Origin: Nocardiopsis sp. ATB16-24
Lineage (GTDB): Bacteria; Actinomycetota; Actinomycetes; Streptosporangiales; Streptosporangiaceae
Assembly: GCF_030271535.1 (NCBI RefSeq)
Contig: NZ_JASCXJ010000023.1
Coordinates: 1 to 64,000 of the forward strand
Direction: 5' to 3'
Length of the DNA: 64,000 nucleotides
The position numbers were made by a program, and so were the translations under genes. Within the stretch, counting starts at the first letter, position 1, and each line of letters opens with the position of its first letter. Positions 1 to 8,251 of this stretch are shown here, one piece after another. Below the pieces are notes generated by a model that was not told where the DNA came from, did no database searches, and saw only the letters and a list, made by a program, of their open reading frames with translations.

Positions 1-2
1 AC

Positions 3-89
3 ATCGCCTGGTTCAACCACGAACGCGCCCATGGCTACCTTGGGGGCCTGAGCCCGGTGCAGTACCGGGCTCAGGCCCTGGCGGCCTAA
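3..89 (+). CDS. IS3-family transposase (OrfB), C-terminal fragment
   Basis: Only the final 28 codons are present. The visible sequence includes WFNHERAHGYLGGLSPVQYR, typical of the end of the DDE integrase core of IS3 OrfB transposases, where N, R, H and the GGLSP turn are conserved. The enzyme would catalyse strand transfer of its own element. The catalytic DDE residues are upstream of the window. Confidence 0.8.
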   Translation: MAWFNHERAHGYLGGLSPVQYRAQALAA

Positions 90-100
90 CCTTTAGTTAG

Positions 101-127
101 CCGGTCCAACTATCGGGGACCAGTTCA
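101..127. repeat. Putative right terminal inverted repeat of the IS3 element
   Basis: The segment read on the minus strand begins TGAACTGGTCCCCGATAGTT, the style of IS3-family ends, and lies just after the transposase stop codon. The partner repeat is outside the window, so the exact boundary (127) is inferred. Confidence 0.6.
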
Positions 128-238
128 TCACGTGCCGCGCGGGCCCTTGACCCAGGCCTTCACCTGCACAAATACCCCTTTTTGTGAAAAAATCCAGCCA
201 GTAAGTTTGACCAATTCGTTACGGGTCAGTGGTTGTGC

Positions 239-379
239 ATGGGTATCTTGCTTTCAATCCTCGGAATCATCCTCATCGTCGCCGGCGTTCTCGGAGTGCT
301 GCGAGGCCAGCTTCTCTGGGGCATCATCGCCATCGTCGTCGGGCTCTTCGTCGCACCCGGTTACTTCTACGGCCTCTGA
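239..379 (+). CDS. Small membrane protein, GPGG-motif-like (46 aa)
   Basis: This short frame encodes MGILLSILGIILIVAGVLGV followed by a basic turn (LRGQ) and a second hydrophobic stretch, ending VAPGYFYGL. Two membrane segments joined by a short positively charged loop, plus the conserved RxQxxWGI-like centre, resemble the small GPGG-motif membrane proteins common in actinobacteria, although here the terminal GPGG is replaced by APGY. No strong ribosome binding site is visible. Function is unknown in the family. A strong hairpin at 440-486 separates it from thyX. It is too small to be called on coding statistics alone, so the call rests on the two-helix pattern. Confidence 0.55.
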   Translation: MGILLSILGIILIVAGVLGVLRGQLLWGIIAIVVGLFVAPGYFYGL

Positions 380-439
380 CGTTGGGGACGCGCTTCCACC
401 CAAGGCCGCGGACCGTGGCCACGACCCCCACATCCGAAC

Positions 440-486
440 ACGGGCCGGGCGCTCGACCGGATCAGCCGGTGGAGCGCCCGGCCCGT
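440..486 (+). terminator. Hairpin between the small membrane gene and thyX
   Basis: A perfect 15-bp stem (440-454 with 472-486, arm ACGGGCCGGGCGCTC) closes a 17-base loop. There is no T-run, as is usual for GC-rich actinobacterial terminators. Confidence 0.7.
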
Positions 487-644
487 GTCGTGGGCTCCCT
501 CCGGCTCCTTCCGCGGACCGACACCGGCCCCGTGTACCCTCGTGGAGGCTGGTCAGCCGCCCCCACCACGCCCCGTGCCCCCACATTCGGGGTCACGGCC
601 CTCAGGCGTGCGTTCGGGCGGGGAACACGAACGGGAGGCATGCT

Positions 645-1442
645 GTGAAGAGGGTCGAGCCGCAGGTCCGTCTGGTGGCGCGTCCACAGGTGGACTACGA
701 CGCCATCGCCGACTACCTCAAGGAGGTCGGGGGAGAGGCGTGGCTGGAGCGCTTCGACCGCGGTGAGCTCGACGCCCACCTCAACGATCCGCAGAACCTC
801 GCCGAGTTCGCCGGACGGCTGTGCTACCGCTCCTGGGAGCCGGGCCTGAACCCCAACGTCACCCGGGTGCGCAGCGACCAGGACGCCTACCTCGGCAACC
901 TCCTGGCCAGCATGCACGGCTCGGTCCTGGAGCACATCAGCTTCAGCTTCGTGCTGCACAACGTGTCCAGGGTGCTCACCCACGAGTTGATCCGTCACCG
1001 GCCGGGTGTGGCGGTCTCGCAGGAGTCACTGCGCTTCGTGCGCCTGACCGACCTGCCGTTCTGGTTCCCCGAGTGGGCCGAGAAGGACCCGGAGCTGATG
1101 GAACGGGCCACCGCCATGCTGGAGCGGATGGAGGAGTTCCAGCTGTGGATGGCCGAGCACTTCGGGTTGGACGAGGAGGGCGTGAAGTTCGCCGAGAAGA
1201 AGCACAAGACCTCGTTCATGCGCCGCTTCGCCCCCGAGGGCGTGGCGACGGGTCTGGTGTGGACGGCCAACGTGCGCACCCTGCGGCACACGCTGGAGGC
1301 CCGCACCGCGCCCGGGGCGGAGGAAGAGATCCGCCTGCTGTTCCACCTCATCGGTCAGGCGCTCAAGGAGGAGGCCCCGGCGCTCTTCGGCGACTACGAG
1401 GTGCACGACGGCGCCTGGGTCCCGAAGTGGCGCAAGGTCTGA
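645..1442 (+). CDS. thyX: Flavin-dependent thymidylate synthase ThyX
   Basis: ThyX makes dTMP from dUMP using methylenetetrahydrofolate, FAD and NADPH. The 265-residue protein contains the ThyX signature as RHRPGVAVSQESLRF (family pattern RHRxxSxNExSxR, with variation in the middle as in other members), preceded by SFVLHNVSRVLTHELI. The GTG start at 645 follows GGGAGG at 633-638 with a six-base gap; a longer upstream reading frame has no comparable binding site. The gene stands alone: hairpins lie before (440-486) and after (1461-1483). Length is slightly above the usual 220-250 residues because of an N-terminal extension of about 20 residues. Confidence 0.95.
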   Translation: MKRVEPQVRLVARPQVDYDAIADYLKEVGGEAWLERFDRGELDAHLNDPQNLAEFAGRLCYRSWEPGLNPNVTRVRSDQDAYLGNLLASMHGSVLEHISFSFVLHNVSRVLTHELIRHRPGVAVSQESLRFVRLTDLPFWFPEWAEKDPELMERATAMLERMEEFQLWMAEHFGLDEEGVKFAEKKHKTSFMRRFAPEGVATGLVWTANVRTLRHTLEARTAPGAEEEIRLLFHLIGQALKEEAPALFGDYEVHDGAWVPKWRKV

Positions 1443-1460
1443 GCCTCGGTGCACGGTGAC

Positions 1461-1483
1461 GCCCGCTCCCTCGGGGGGCGGGC
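1461..1483 (+). terminator. Terminator after thyX
   Basis: GCCCGC at 1461-1466 pairs with GCGGGC ending at 1483 and is followed by TTCTTCGTGTT. It lies 18 bases after the thyX stop codon. Confidence 0.7.
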
Positions 1484-1724
1484 TTCTTCGTGTTCCGGTG
1501 AATGCGACATCTCCCTGAATTTATTATTTCGCCGTGTTTTCTCTTTTTTGGCTTCTGTCCCTTTTGTGTGAAGTATGGGCGGCCCGAAATTCCTTGCCCT
1601 TTTGGTTCGAGGTGGTCTTCGCGAACGGTTTGAAGGACGATCGTTTCCGAAGGGTCCGCGCACGTGCTGACGCGGGTGGTGCGGACTTTCGTGGAAAAAG
1701 GAGAGAAGAAGGAGGCGATCTTTC

Positions 1725-2042
1725 ATGAGAGCTCTGGCGTCAGCCGCCGCGGTGTTCGCGCTCGCGGTGGGTGGAACCGTGGTGGGGGCCGTTCCGGCGC
1801 ACGCCGCCACCGGTGAGGTCGTGGTGTTCACGACCGAGTTCGAGGAACTGCTGCGCTACCCCGATCCCCCCTCGGGAAGCTGCTATCGACTTCCCGCGAC
1901 GGCGCACGTGCTGGTCAACCTCACCGACGAGAACGTGCGCATGCACGCCGGCAGGACCTGTGTCGGGCCGGGGGTCACGGTCGCCCCCGACCGGGGCTGG
2001 CACGCTCCGCCCAGCGGTCTGTTCAGTTTCTCGGTGTCCTGA
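1725..2042 (+). CDS. Small secreted protein of unknown function (105 aa)
   Basis: The protein starts MRALASAAAVFALAVGGTVV and has a clear signal peptide with a likely cleavage after AHA (about residue 27). The mature part, about 78 residues, holds two cysteines (SGSCYRL and GRTCVG) that probably form one disulfide, and ends LFSFSVS. The ATG follows an extended AGGAGG sequence. No family was recognised; small secreted beta-rich proteins of this kind occur widely in Nocardiopsis-like genomes. The 240-base leader is unusually AT-rich for this genome and probably holds the promoter. Confidence 0.75.
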   Translation: MRALASAAAVFALAVGGTVVGAVPAHAATGEVVVFTTEFEELLRYPDPPSGSCYRLPATAHVLVNLTDENVRMHAGRTCVGPGVTVAPDRGWHAPPSGLFSFSVS

Positions 2043-2332
2043 CCCCGCCGGGTTCTGCTGGTGTCGGACCGCGCCCGCAGAACCCGGGCCGTCCCGATTT
2101 CGCCTCTTTCGTTCACATTATGACGAATCCGTCGCAATGGATTCTCCTTATTTTCCGTAAGCGCGTTCGGATGTGACGGTACGTCCTTTTCTCGGTTTTT
2201 GGTTATGGGAACGCGTTCTATTTTTTGACGACCTCGATGCAGTGCCCGACGCTGGGCGGGAGAGTTTTCGTCAGACACCCGGGCAATTCCTCCCGGGTGA
2301 CGGAGGAGAGAACCGGAAAGGTGTTCGCCCGT

Positions 2333-3346
2333 ATGCTGCACACCCTCGTCGTCGGACTGGGCAGATCCGGGGAGGGACTGCACCTGCCCTCGCTCGCCAA
2401 GGCGCGCGCACAGGATCCCGCCCTGTTCGCTCCCGAGCCGGTGGTGGGGTTCGACCCGTTCCGCGCCCGGGTGGAGGGCGCGCTCATGGTCCACTCCCTG
2501 GAGGAGGCGACCCGCCACGCACCGCCGCGCGACACCGTGGTCCACCTGTGCACACCGCCGCACCTGCGTTCGGGGCCGCTGGAACGCCTGGCCCGGTTCG
2601 GCTACCGCATGATCATCGTGGAGAAACCCCTCGCCCTGGACCTGGTGGGGCTGGCCGCCATCGCCCGGCTGCGCAGACGCTGGGACCTGGACATCACCGT
2701 CGCCACCCAGTGGCTCAGCAGCGCGCTCACCCGGCGTCTGCACGCCGCACACCGGACGGACGCCTTCGGGCGGTTGCGCGCCATCACGGTCACCCAGAAC
2801 AAGCCCCGCTTCACCCGCACCACACGCACCCCCGGCCACCCCACGGCCCTCGACGTGGAGGTGCCCCACGCGCTGGCGGTGGTCGTCACCCTCGCCGGAG
2901 GAGCCGACGTCACCTCGGTCCGCCTGGAGGACATGGTGACCGACCGGATCCGACTGCCCGGCCTGGGGCGCGCCCGGCTCGACCTGGCACACCACGGCGG
3001 AGTGCGCACCCGGATCGAGACGGACCTGACCTCCCCCGTCCGCGAGCGCCGGATCGTGCTGGAGTTCGACCGGGCCCTGGTCACCGGCCACTACCCCTGT
3101 AGCGCGGCCGACCACACCTCCCAACTGGTGGTGGAGGCCTTCGGCAGGCGGCCGACCCGCTCGGTCTTCACCGACGACGTCCTTCCCGCCTTCCTCCACG
3201 ACGCCTACGCGCGTTACGCGTGGACGCACCGCGCGCACGGGACGCTCCCGGTGCAGGTGGAGGCGACCCGGCTGCTGGCCGAGGCCAAGAACCTGTGCCG
3301 GGACGGAGCCGGGAACCGGGAGGTGGACAGTGCCGTCGGTGCCTGA
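2333..3346 (+). CDS. Gfo/Idh/MocA-family oxidoreductase (operon A, first gene)
   Basis: This is an NAD(P)-dependent dehydrogenase of the glucose-fructose oxidoreductase/inositol dehydrogenase superfamily. The Rossmann motif is VVGLGRSGEG near residues 6-15, and the catalytic-type Glu-Lys-Pro of the family is present as VEKPLAL with Lys98. The C-terminal half is the usual alpha/beta oligomerisation domain. The start is uncertain: ATG at 2333 gives a family-like N terminus, while an in-frame GTG at 2321 is better placed after GGAGGAGAG (2302-2310). It overlaps the next gene by 17 bases, so the two are translationally coupled. The substrate is unknown; neighbours suggest a cyclitol or sugar oxidation. 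Confidence 0.85.
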   Translation: MLHTLVVGLGRSGEGLHLPSLAKARAQDPALFAPEPVVGFDPFRARVEGALMVHSLEEATRHAPPRDTVVHLCTPPHLRSGPLERLARFGYRMIIVEKPLALDLVGLAAIARLRRRWDLDITVATQWLSSALTRRLHAAHRTDAFGRLRAITVTQNKPRFTRTTRTPGHPTALDVEVPHALAVVVTLAGGADVTSVRLEDMVTDRIRLPGLGRARLDLAHHGGVRTRIETDLTSPVRERRIVLEFDRALVTGHYPCSAADHTSQLVVEAFGRRPTRSVFTDDVLPAFLHDAYARYAWTHRAHGTLPVQVEATRLLAEAKNLCRDGAGNREVDSAVGA

Positions 3347-4229
3347 TCGTGTCGGTCTGGCCGGCATCGGGGACGAGGCCGCCCCCGACCTGCCGGGACA
3401 GCTCGCCGCCCTGGCCGAGCTCGGCTGGGACCGCCTGGAACTGCGCTCCGTCGACGGGACCGCCGTCGCCGCGATGGAGGAACGGGCCTTCGCCCAGGCC
3501 GCGGAGCAGATCCTGGACGCCGGGATCACCGTGGTCGCCGTCGCCTCCCGGATCGGCGACTGGTCGCGACCGGCCACCGCGGACTTCTCCTGGGACCTGG
3601 ACGAGCTGGAGGTGTTGGCGCGGCGCTGCCGGGTGCTGGGCACCCGGCTGGTGCGGATCATGTCCTACCCTTCCGGTGGACTGGCCGACGCCGACTGGAA
3701 GCGCCTGGTCCACGCGCGCGTCCGCGAACTGGTCCACCGGGCCGAGGACGCGGGACTGGTCCTGGCGCACGAGAACTGCGCGGGCTGGGCGGGCGACGAC
3801 GCCGAACGGGCCCTGGAGCTGGTGGAGGTGGTGGACAGCCCCGCGCTGAGGCTGCTGTTCGACACCGGCAACGGCGTCGCCCACGGCTACCACGCCCCGG
3901 ACATGCTGCGCGAGCTGGTCGACCACGTGGTGCACGTCCACGTCAAGGACGCGGTGTCCGGGCCGGGCGGACGCGTCGACTACGTGCTCCCCGGGGCCGG
4001 CGAGTCCGGGACCGCCGAGTGTCTGCGCCTGCTGGCCCGGCACGGCTACGACGGGACGCTGTCCATCGAACCCCACCTGCATCTGCGCCCGCACCTACGG
4101 GGCCAAGGCGCGGACCCCGGCAGCGGCGATCCGGACGCCTTCGTCGCCTACGGGCGCGCCCTGGAGCGGCTCCTCGGCCACGCCCTCCACCCGGTCCCCG
4201 CCACGCCCACCGCGCGGGAGGTCACATGA
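3330..4229 (+). CDS. Sugar phosphate isomerase/epimerase-like TIM-barrel protein
   Basis: The 299-residue protein belongs to the AP-endonuclease-2/xylose-isomerase-like TIM barrel superfamily, which includes inosose dehydratase (IolE), inosose isomerase (IolI) and keto-sugar epimerases. Metal-ligand positions are visible in order: a glutamate in LAHENC, an aspartate in LLFDTGNG, a histidine in HVHVKDA, and a final glutamate in LSIEPHLH. The GTG start follows GGGAGG by seven bases and lies inside the end of the preceding dehydrogenase gene; the stop codon overlaps the next start as ATGA. Pairing with Gfo/Idh proteins recalls inositol pathways, but the substrate is inferred. Confidence 0.85.
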   Translation: MPSVPDRVGLAGIGDEAAPDLPGQLAALAELGWDRLELRSVDGTAVAAMEERAFAQAAEQILDAGITVVAVASRIGDWSRPATADFSWDLDELEVLARRCRVLGTRLVRIMSYPSGGLADADWKRLVHARVRELVHRAEDAGLVLAHENCAGWAGDDAERALELVEVVDSPALRLLFDTGNGVAHGYHAPDMLRELVDHVVHVHVKDAVSGPGGRVDYVLPGAGESGTAECLRLLARHGYDGTLSIEPHLHLRPHLRGQGADPGSGDPDAFVAYGRALERLLGHALHPVPATPTAREVT

Positions 4230-5518
4230 CCACCGCCCTGGCCCACGCGCACCTGACGTCCACCGACCACGACCTTCTGCTGCGGCTGTTGGAGCTGCCC
4301 ACCGCGGGGCCGTTGGAGACGGGTCCCGGTGGGCCGCCGCCCCGACTGCGCGAGGCCCAGTCGCTCTACGCCCGCGCCGCCGCCGACATCGGCTTCCACG
4401 TGCTCCACCACGCCCCCGCCGCCCCCGCCGACCTGGACCGCCCCGACGTTCCGCTTCCCGTACGCCGGGCCATGACCGACCCCGACTTCCTGGACTGCCA
4501 GCCCAACCTGGTGCTGCGGCTGGGGCCCGCACTGCCGACCGAACGCACCGTGATGTTCAACGTGCACCTGGACACGGTCGCCGGACGACAACCGGTCGAC
4601 TTCGACGGCGCGCGCTTCCACGGACGCGGTGCCATCGACGCCAAGGGACCGGCGGTGGCACTGCTGGCGGGGATACGCGCCGCCCGCGAACGCCTGCCCG
4701 CCCTGGGCCGCGACGTCGCCGTCCTGCTCCAGGTCGTGGCGGGGGAGGAGGGCGGCGCCATGGGCACGCTGGGCACCCGTGTGCTGGTCGAACAGGGCCA
4801 CACCGGTCGCCTCAACGTGTTCTGTGAACCCACCGGGATGCGTTTCCTGCCCCGCAGCACCGCGTCGATGACCGCCCGGGTGTCGGTCGAGGGAGACGAC
4901 GCCGTCGACGACCGGCCGCACACCGGACACAACGCCACCGTGCTCCTGGGCTTCGTGGCCCAACACCTGGCACGCGCCCTGGACGGGCACGGGGCCTCGG
5001 TGTGCGTGGCGGGACTGCACACCGGTGAGCTGCACAACAGGGTCTACGGCACAGGTTCCCTGCTGCTCAACCTCTCCTACGCCGACGCCGAGCAGGGCCG
5101 CGCACGCGAACACGCGCTCCACGACGCGCTGGACCAGGGGCTCACGGCCTTCACCGAGGTCTTCGCCGGTACCACGCTCATGGCCCGCACCGCCGCCGAC
5201 GCCCGCGCCGTGACCCGACTGGAGTGGACCAAACGCGGGCTGCCCGCCCTGTGGGACCGCGACCCCTGGGGACACGCCCTGCTGCGCCGCGCCGGGATCG
5301 CGCCCTGGCCCGAGGACGAGGCGGCCTTCACCTGCGACGCCATCTGGATGGACGGGGTCCCCGGAGCGTGCACCGTCGTGCTGGGGCCGGGGGACCTGTC
5401 CGCCAACAACGCGCACGCCGAGGGCGAGTTCGCCCGGGCCGAGGAGCTCGACGGGTTCGCCGACGCGGTGGCCCGTCTCCTGACCGCCTTCATCGACTCA
5501 AGGAACGGACGACAGTGA
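4226..5518 (+). CDS. M20-family metallohydrolase (ArgE/DapE/carboxypeptidase-like)
   Basis: M20 enzymes hydrolyse amide bonds of acylated amino acids or small peptides with a di-zinc centre. Visible motifs are VHLDTV (His114, Asp116), GRGAIDAKG (bridging Asp138) and GEEGG (Glu174 as general base, Glu175 as ligand). The protein is 430 residues, with the usual catalytic domain interrupted by a dimerisation domain. The ATG at 4226 overlaps the preceding stop (ATGA), and its own stop overlaps the next GTG. In this locus it may remove an N-acyl protecting group or trim an amino-acid conjugate; that role is inference. Confidence 0.85.
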   Translation: MTTALAHAHLTSTDHDLLLRLLELPTAGPLETGPGGPPPRLREAQSLYARAAADIGFHVLHHAPAAPADLDRPDVPLPVRRAMTDPDFLDCQPNLVLRLGPALPTERTVMFNVHLDTVAGRQPVDFDGARFHGRGAIDAKGPAVALLAGIRAARERLPALGRDVAVLLQVVAGEEGGAMGTLGTRVLVEQGHTGRLNVFCEPTGMRFLPRSTASMTARVSVEGDDAVDDRPHTGHNATVLLGFVAQHLARALDGHGASVCVAGLHTGELHNRVYGTGSLLLNLSYADAEQGRAREHALHDALDQGLTAFTEVFAGTTLMARTAADARAVTRLEWTKRGLPALWDRDPWGHALLRRAGIAPWPEDEAAFTCDAIWMDGVPGACTVVLGPGDLSANNAHAEGEFARAEELDGFADAVARLLTAFIDSRNGRQ

Positions 5519-6648
5519 GCACGACCTCCCCGCCACAGGCCCCACCGGGCCACGGAACCGTCGTGGTCGACCACGACGACCTCCTCGATCTCACCGCCGG
5601 ACTGTTCATCCACCGCGGCCTGCCGCGGCGACGGGCCGAGGAGTCGGCGCGCGCCCTTTGCCACGGAGACCTGGCGGGGGCGCGCTCGCACGGCCTGGCC
5701 AATCTGACCCGGCTCTACCTGCCCCTGCTCGACGAGGGCAGGGCCGACCCCGTGGCCGAACCGCGCACCCTGACCGACCTGGGCGCCGCGGTGCTCTGGG
5801 ACGCCCGTCGGGCCCTGGGGCTCTGGTCGGCGTCGGAGGCGATGGACCTGGCCGTGGAGCGCGCGGCGCGCCACGGCATCGGGCTGGTGTCGGTGCGCGG
5901 AGCCACCCACCTGGGCTGTGCGGGGTACCACGCGCTGCGGGCCGCCGAGCACGGCATGGTCGGCGTGGTGGCCAGCAACTGCGGACGCCAACGCATCGCC
6001 CGGCCCCCCGGAGGAGCGGTGGCGATGCTAGGCACCAACCCCCTCAGCGTCGCCGCGCCCGCCGGCGGCCACCCCCCGTTCCTGCTCGACATGAGCACCA
6101 CGGCCGCTCCGACCGGACGCATCCGCCAGGCCGCCCGCGAGGGCCGTCCCCTGCCCGAGGGCCTGCTGTGCGACGACACGGGCGCGGCGGTCACCGACGC
6201 CGCCTCCTTCGACGCCGGGCGCGCACACCTGATGTGGTTGGGCGGGGAGGTCGGCCGCTACAAGGGGTTCGGGCTGGGACTCATGGTGGAGGTGCTGTCC
6301 GCGCTGGTCCCCGGCGCGGGCCTGGGGCCGCACCCCGACGCCCTCGACGGGGACGGTCGTCCCGGCGGACGCGACGACGACATCGGATTCTTCGTCGCCG
6401 CCGTCGCCCCCGACGCCCTGAGGGAGGGGACCGACGCCGACGCCGGGACGCTGTTCGGCTCGATCCTGGCCTGCCCGCCCAGCGACCCCGACGAGCCGGT
6501 GCGCTACCCCGGCTGGCACGAGTACCACCGGGCACGCAAGAGGCGCCGCGAGGGCGTGCCGCTGGAGGCGTCGGTGCACGCCGAACTGTGGGAAGAGGCC
6601 GTGAGGGTCGGACTGCCCGCCCCGGCGACGAAGGAGGTCCGGCGGTGA
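5515..6648 (+). CDS. Ldh2-family malate/L-lactate-type dehydrogenase
   Basis: The 377-residue protein matches the Ldh2/ComC/DpkA family of NAD(P)-dependent 2-oxoacid or cyclic-imine reductases, which use a fold unrelated to classical lactate dehydrogenase. Characteristic stretches are RSHGLANLTRL near the N terminus, GATHLGCAGYHALRAA, MLGTNPLSVAAP, LLDMSTT and GRYKGFGLGLMVE. It starts with GTG at 5515, overlapping the preceding TGA. Family substrates include malate, ureidoglycolate, 2,3-diketogulonate and piperideine carboxylate, so the reaction cannot be fixed from sequence. With the two Gfo/Idh genes it makes a third redox step in operon A. Confidence 0.85.
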   Translation: MSTTSPPQAPPGHGTVVVDHDDLLDLTAGLFIHRGLPRRRAEESARALCHGDLAGARSHGLANLTRLYLPLLDEGRADPVAEPRTLTDLGAAVLWDARRALGLWSASEAMDLAVERAARHGIGLVSVRGATHLGCAGYHALRAAEHGMVGVVASNCGRQRIARPPGGAVAMLGTNPLSVAAPAGGHPPFLLDMSTTAAPTGRIRQAAREGRPLPEGLLCDDTGAAVTDAASFDAGRAHLMWLGGEVGRYKGFGLGLMVEVLSALVPGAGLGPHPDALDGDGRPGGRDDDIGFFVAAVAPDALREGTDADAGTLFGSILACPPSDPDEPVRYPGWHEYHRARKRRREGVPLEASVHAELWEEAVRVGLPAPATKEVRR

Positions 6649-7616
6649 GGTCACCCCTGCGCGTCGGGGTCGTCGGCCTCGGCGTGATCTCCCGGTTCTA
6701 CCTCGCCGCGCTGCGCACGGTGCCGGGAATGACTCTGGCCGCGGTGTGCGACCGTGACTCCACGGCGCTCGACGCCCGGGCGCCCGACGTTCCAGGCTAC
6801 GTCGAACACACGCGGATGCTCGATCGAGAGCGCCTGGACGCGGTGGTGGTCACCGCTCCCAACGACGTGCACGCACCCGTGTGCGCCGACGCCCTCCGAC
6901 GGGGGACGGCCGTGTGCGTGGAGAAGCCGCTGGCCATGAACCCGGCGCAGGGCCGGGCGCTCGCCGATCTTGCCCGGGCACGAGGCGTGCCCCTGTTCAC
7001 CGCCTTCCACCGCAGGTACAACGACGCCGTCACACGGCTACGGGAGCAGATCACGGGACGACCGGTGGCAGAGGTGACCGTGCGCTACCTGGAACGGATC
7101 GAGGAGCACGCCGGAACCGACACCTGGTACCTGGACCCGGCCCGCTGCGGCGGAGGGTGCGTCGCCGACAACGGCCCCAACGCCTTCGACCTGGTCGAGT
7201 GGCTGCTCGGTCCGGTCGAGGTGACCGCGGCGCGCATCGCCCGGGACGGGACGGGCGTCGACCGGTGGGCGGACATCGCGTTGCGCGCGAGGAAGAGCGG
7301 GCCGCACCGTCCGCTGGTCCCCGGCGGGCCCGTCGCCCGCGTGCTCCTGGACTGGTCCCACCCCGGTGAACGCAAGGACGTGGAGGTGCGCATCGCCGAC
7401 GGCACGGTGCTGCGGGCCGACATGCTGGACGGCCACAGCGGTTTCAAGGAGTCCTTGTGGCACGAGTACGTCGGCGTGCTCACCGAGTTCGGCCGCCGTG
7501 TACGCGGCGGCCTGGTCGAGGACCCGGCGGGGACGTCCGCGCTGCGACTGGTGGGCGAGGCCTACCGATGGGAGAGCACCGCGTACGAGGAGAGGACACG
7601 GGAGGCGACGGGATGA
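6645..7616 (+). CDS. Second Gfo/Idh/MocA-family oxidoreductase
   Basis: This 323-residue protein has a clean Rossmann start (VGVVGLGVISRFYLAAL) and the family's EKP motif (CVEKPLAMN). FTAFHRRYN and CVADNGPNAFDLVEWLLG are typical of the substrate domain. It is more canonical than the dehydrogenase at 2333-3346 and only distantly similar to it, so the two probably act on different intermediates. GTG at 6645 overlaps the preceding stop codon; AAGGAGG lies about eight bases upstream. The stop overlaps the next start as ATGA. Confidence 0.88.
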   Translation: MRSPLRVGVVGLGVISRFYLAALRTVPGMTLAAVCDRDSTALDARAPDVPGYVEHTRMLDRERLDAVVVTAPNDVHAPVCADALRRGTAVCVEKPLAMNPAQGRALADLARARGVPLFTAFHRRYNDAVTRLREQITGRPVAEVTVRYLERIEEHAGTDTWYLDPARCGGGCVADNGPNAFDLVEWLLGPVEVTAARIARDGTGVDRWADIALRARKSGPHRPLVPGGPVARVLLDWSHPGERKDVEVRIADGTVLRADMLDGHSGFKESLWHEYVGVLTEFGRRVRGGLVEDPAGTSALRLVGEAYRWESTAYEERTREATG

Positions 7617-8074
7617 ATCCGCACGAGGACGGGCCCAAGCGGGAGGTCACCGCGACCCTGGTGAAGGTCCTGGTGCACCGCAGGAGCGAGCGGGGCATGC
7701 GGCTCGAACCGTACGCGAGCAGATGTGTGCGCGCGGGCGAGGTGCACGAGCTGGTCGCCACCGACCACACCGGGACCGCTCAGGGCACCCGGATCGACAG
7801 GGTGGGGTTCCTCGGCTTCGTCGAGATCACCGCCGCGGGGGTGGTGGACCGGGGCGACGAGGTGTGGATCGGGGACCGCCGCGTGGGGGTGGTACTGGGG
7901 TTCGACGGCTGCCACATGCCCAACCACTACAACGTTCTGGTCCACGCCGACCCGGCGCCGACCGGACGGGATCTGGCGCTCATGCCGGGAGAGCGTCTGG
8001 TCTTCCGTCAGGGCGACCCCCTCCCCGACGCCCCCGGCGAATCGTTTTTCGAAGAACATGATATTCGCGCGTAA
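7613..8074 (+). CDS. Uncharacterised 153-residue protein ending operon A
   Basis: I do not recognise a characterised family. The protein is soluble, mostly beta by appearance, and lacks a signal peptide or membrane segment. Notable features are a central VGFLGFVEITAAGVVDRGDE stretch and a His/Cys/Asn-rich motif, GFDGCHMPNHYNVLVHA, which looks like a ligand or metal site. The C terminus is acidic (ESFFEEHDIRA). The ATG overlaps the preceding stop codon (ATGA), so it is co-translated with the second Gfo/Idh dehydrogenase and probably serves the same pathway, perhaps as a small isomerase, cyclase or binding protein. Confidence 0.7.
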   Translation: MNPHEDGPKREVTATLVKVLVHRRSERGMRLEPYASRCVRAGEVHELVATDHTGTAQGTRIDRVGFLGFVEITAAGVVDRGDEVWIGDRRVGVVLGFDGCHMPNHYNVLVHADPAPTGRDLALMPGERLVFRQGDPLPDAPGESFFEEHDIRA

Positions 8075-8102
8075 ATGTCCGATATAAATATCAAAGAAGA
8101 GC

Positions 8103-8123
8103 GGGATCGGTTTCTCGGATCCC
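8103..8123 (+). terminator. Possible weak terminator after operon A
   Basis: GGGATC (8103-8108) can pair with GATCCC (8118-8123) across a nine-base loop, followed by TTC. It lies in an AT-rich spacer (8075-8251) that also must contain the promoter for the EF-hand gene. Confidence 0.35.
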
Positions 8124-8251
8124 TTCAATGATCCGCCGACATCGGGGTACCCTCTTTGATGAAAGGCCGCTTCGGCGTCTGGATGTGAAGTTGTTTTCTT
8201 TTTCAGTGGTCATTATGTGCCCTTTTTCGGGGTGAATGTGAGGACGAACGA

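Larger units (their letters stand above)
1..127 (+). mobile_element. Right end of an IS3-family insertion sequence (truncated by window edge)
   Basis: The window opens inside a transposase reading frame that stops at 87-89. About 40 bases later comes a sequence ending in ...GGGGACCAGTTCA, which has the TG...CA polarity of IS3-family terminal repeats. The transposase tail carries the NHERAHGYLGG-type motif seen at the C terminus of IS3 OrfB integrase domains. The left part of the element lies outside the window, so completeness and activity cannot be judged. Confidence 0.8.

Noticed and set aside
1883-3661. Long minus-strand open frame (592 codons) opposite operon A
   Set aside because: It lies antisense to genes with recognisable motifs and has no domain or binding site; it arises from high GC content.
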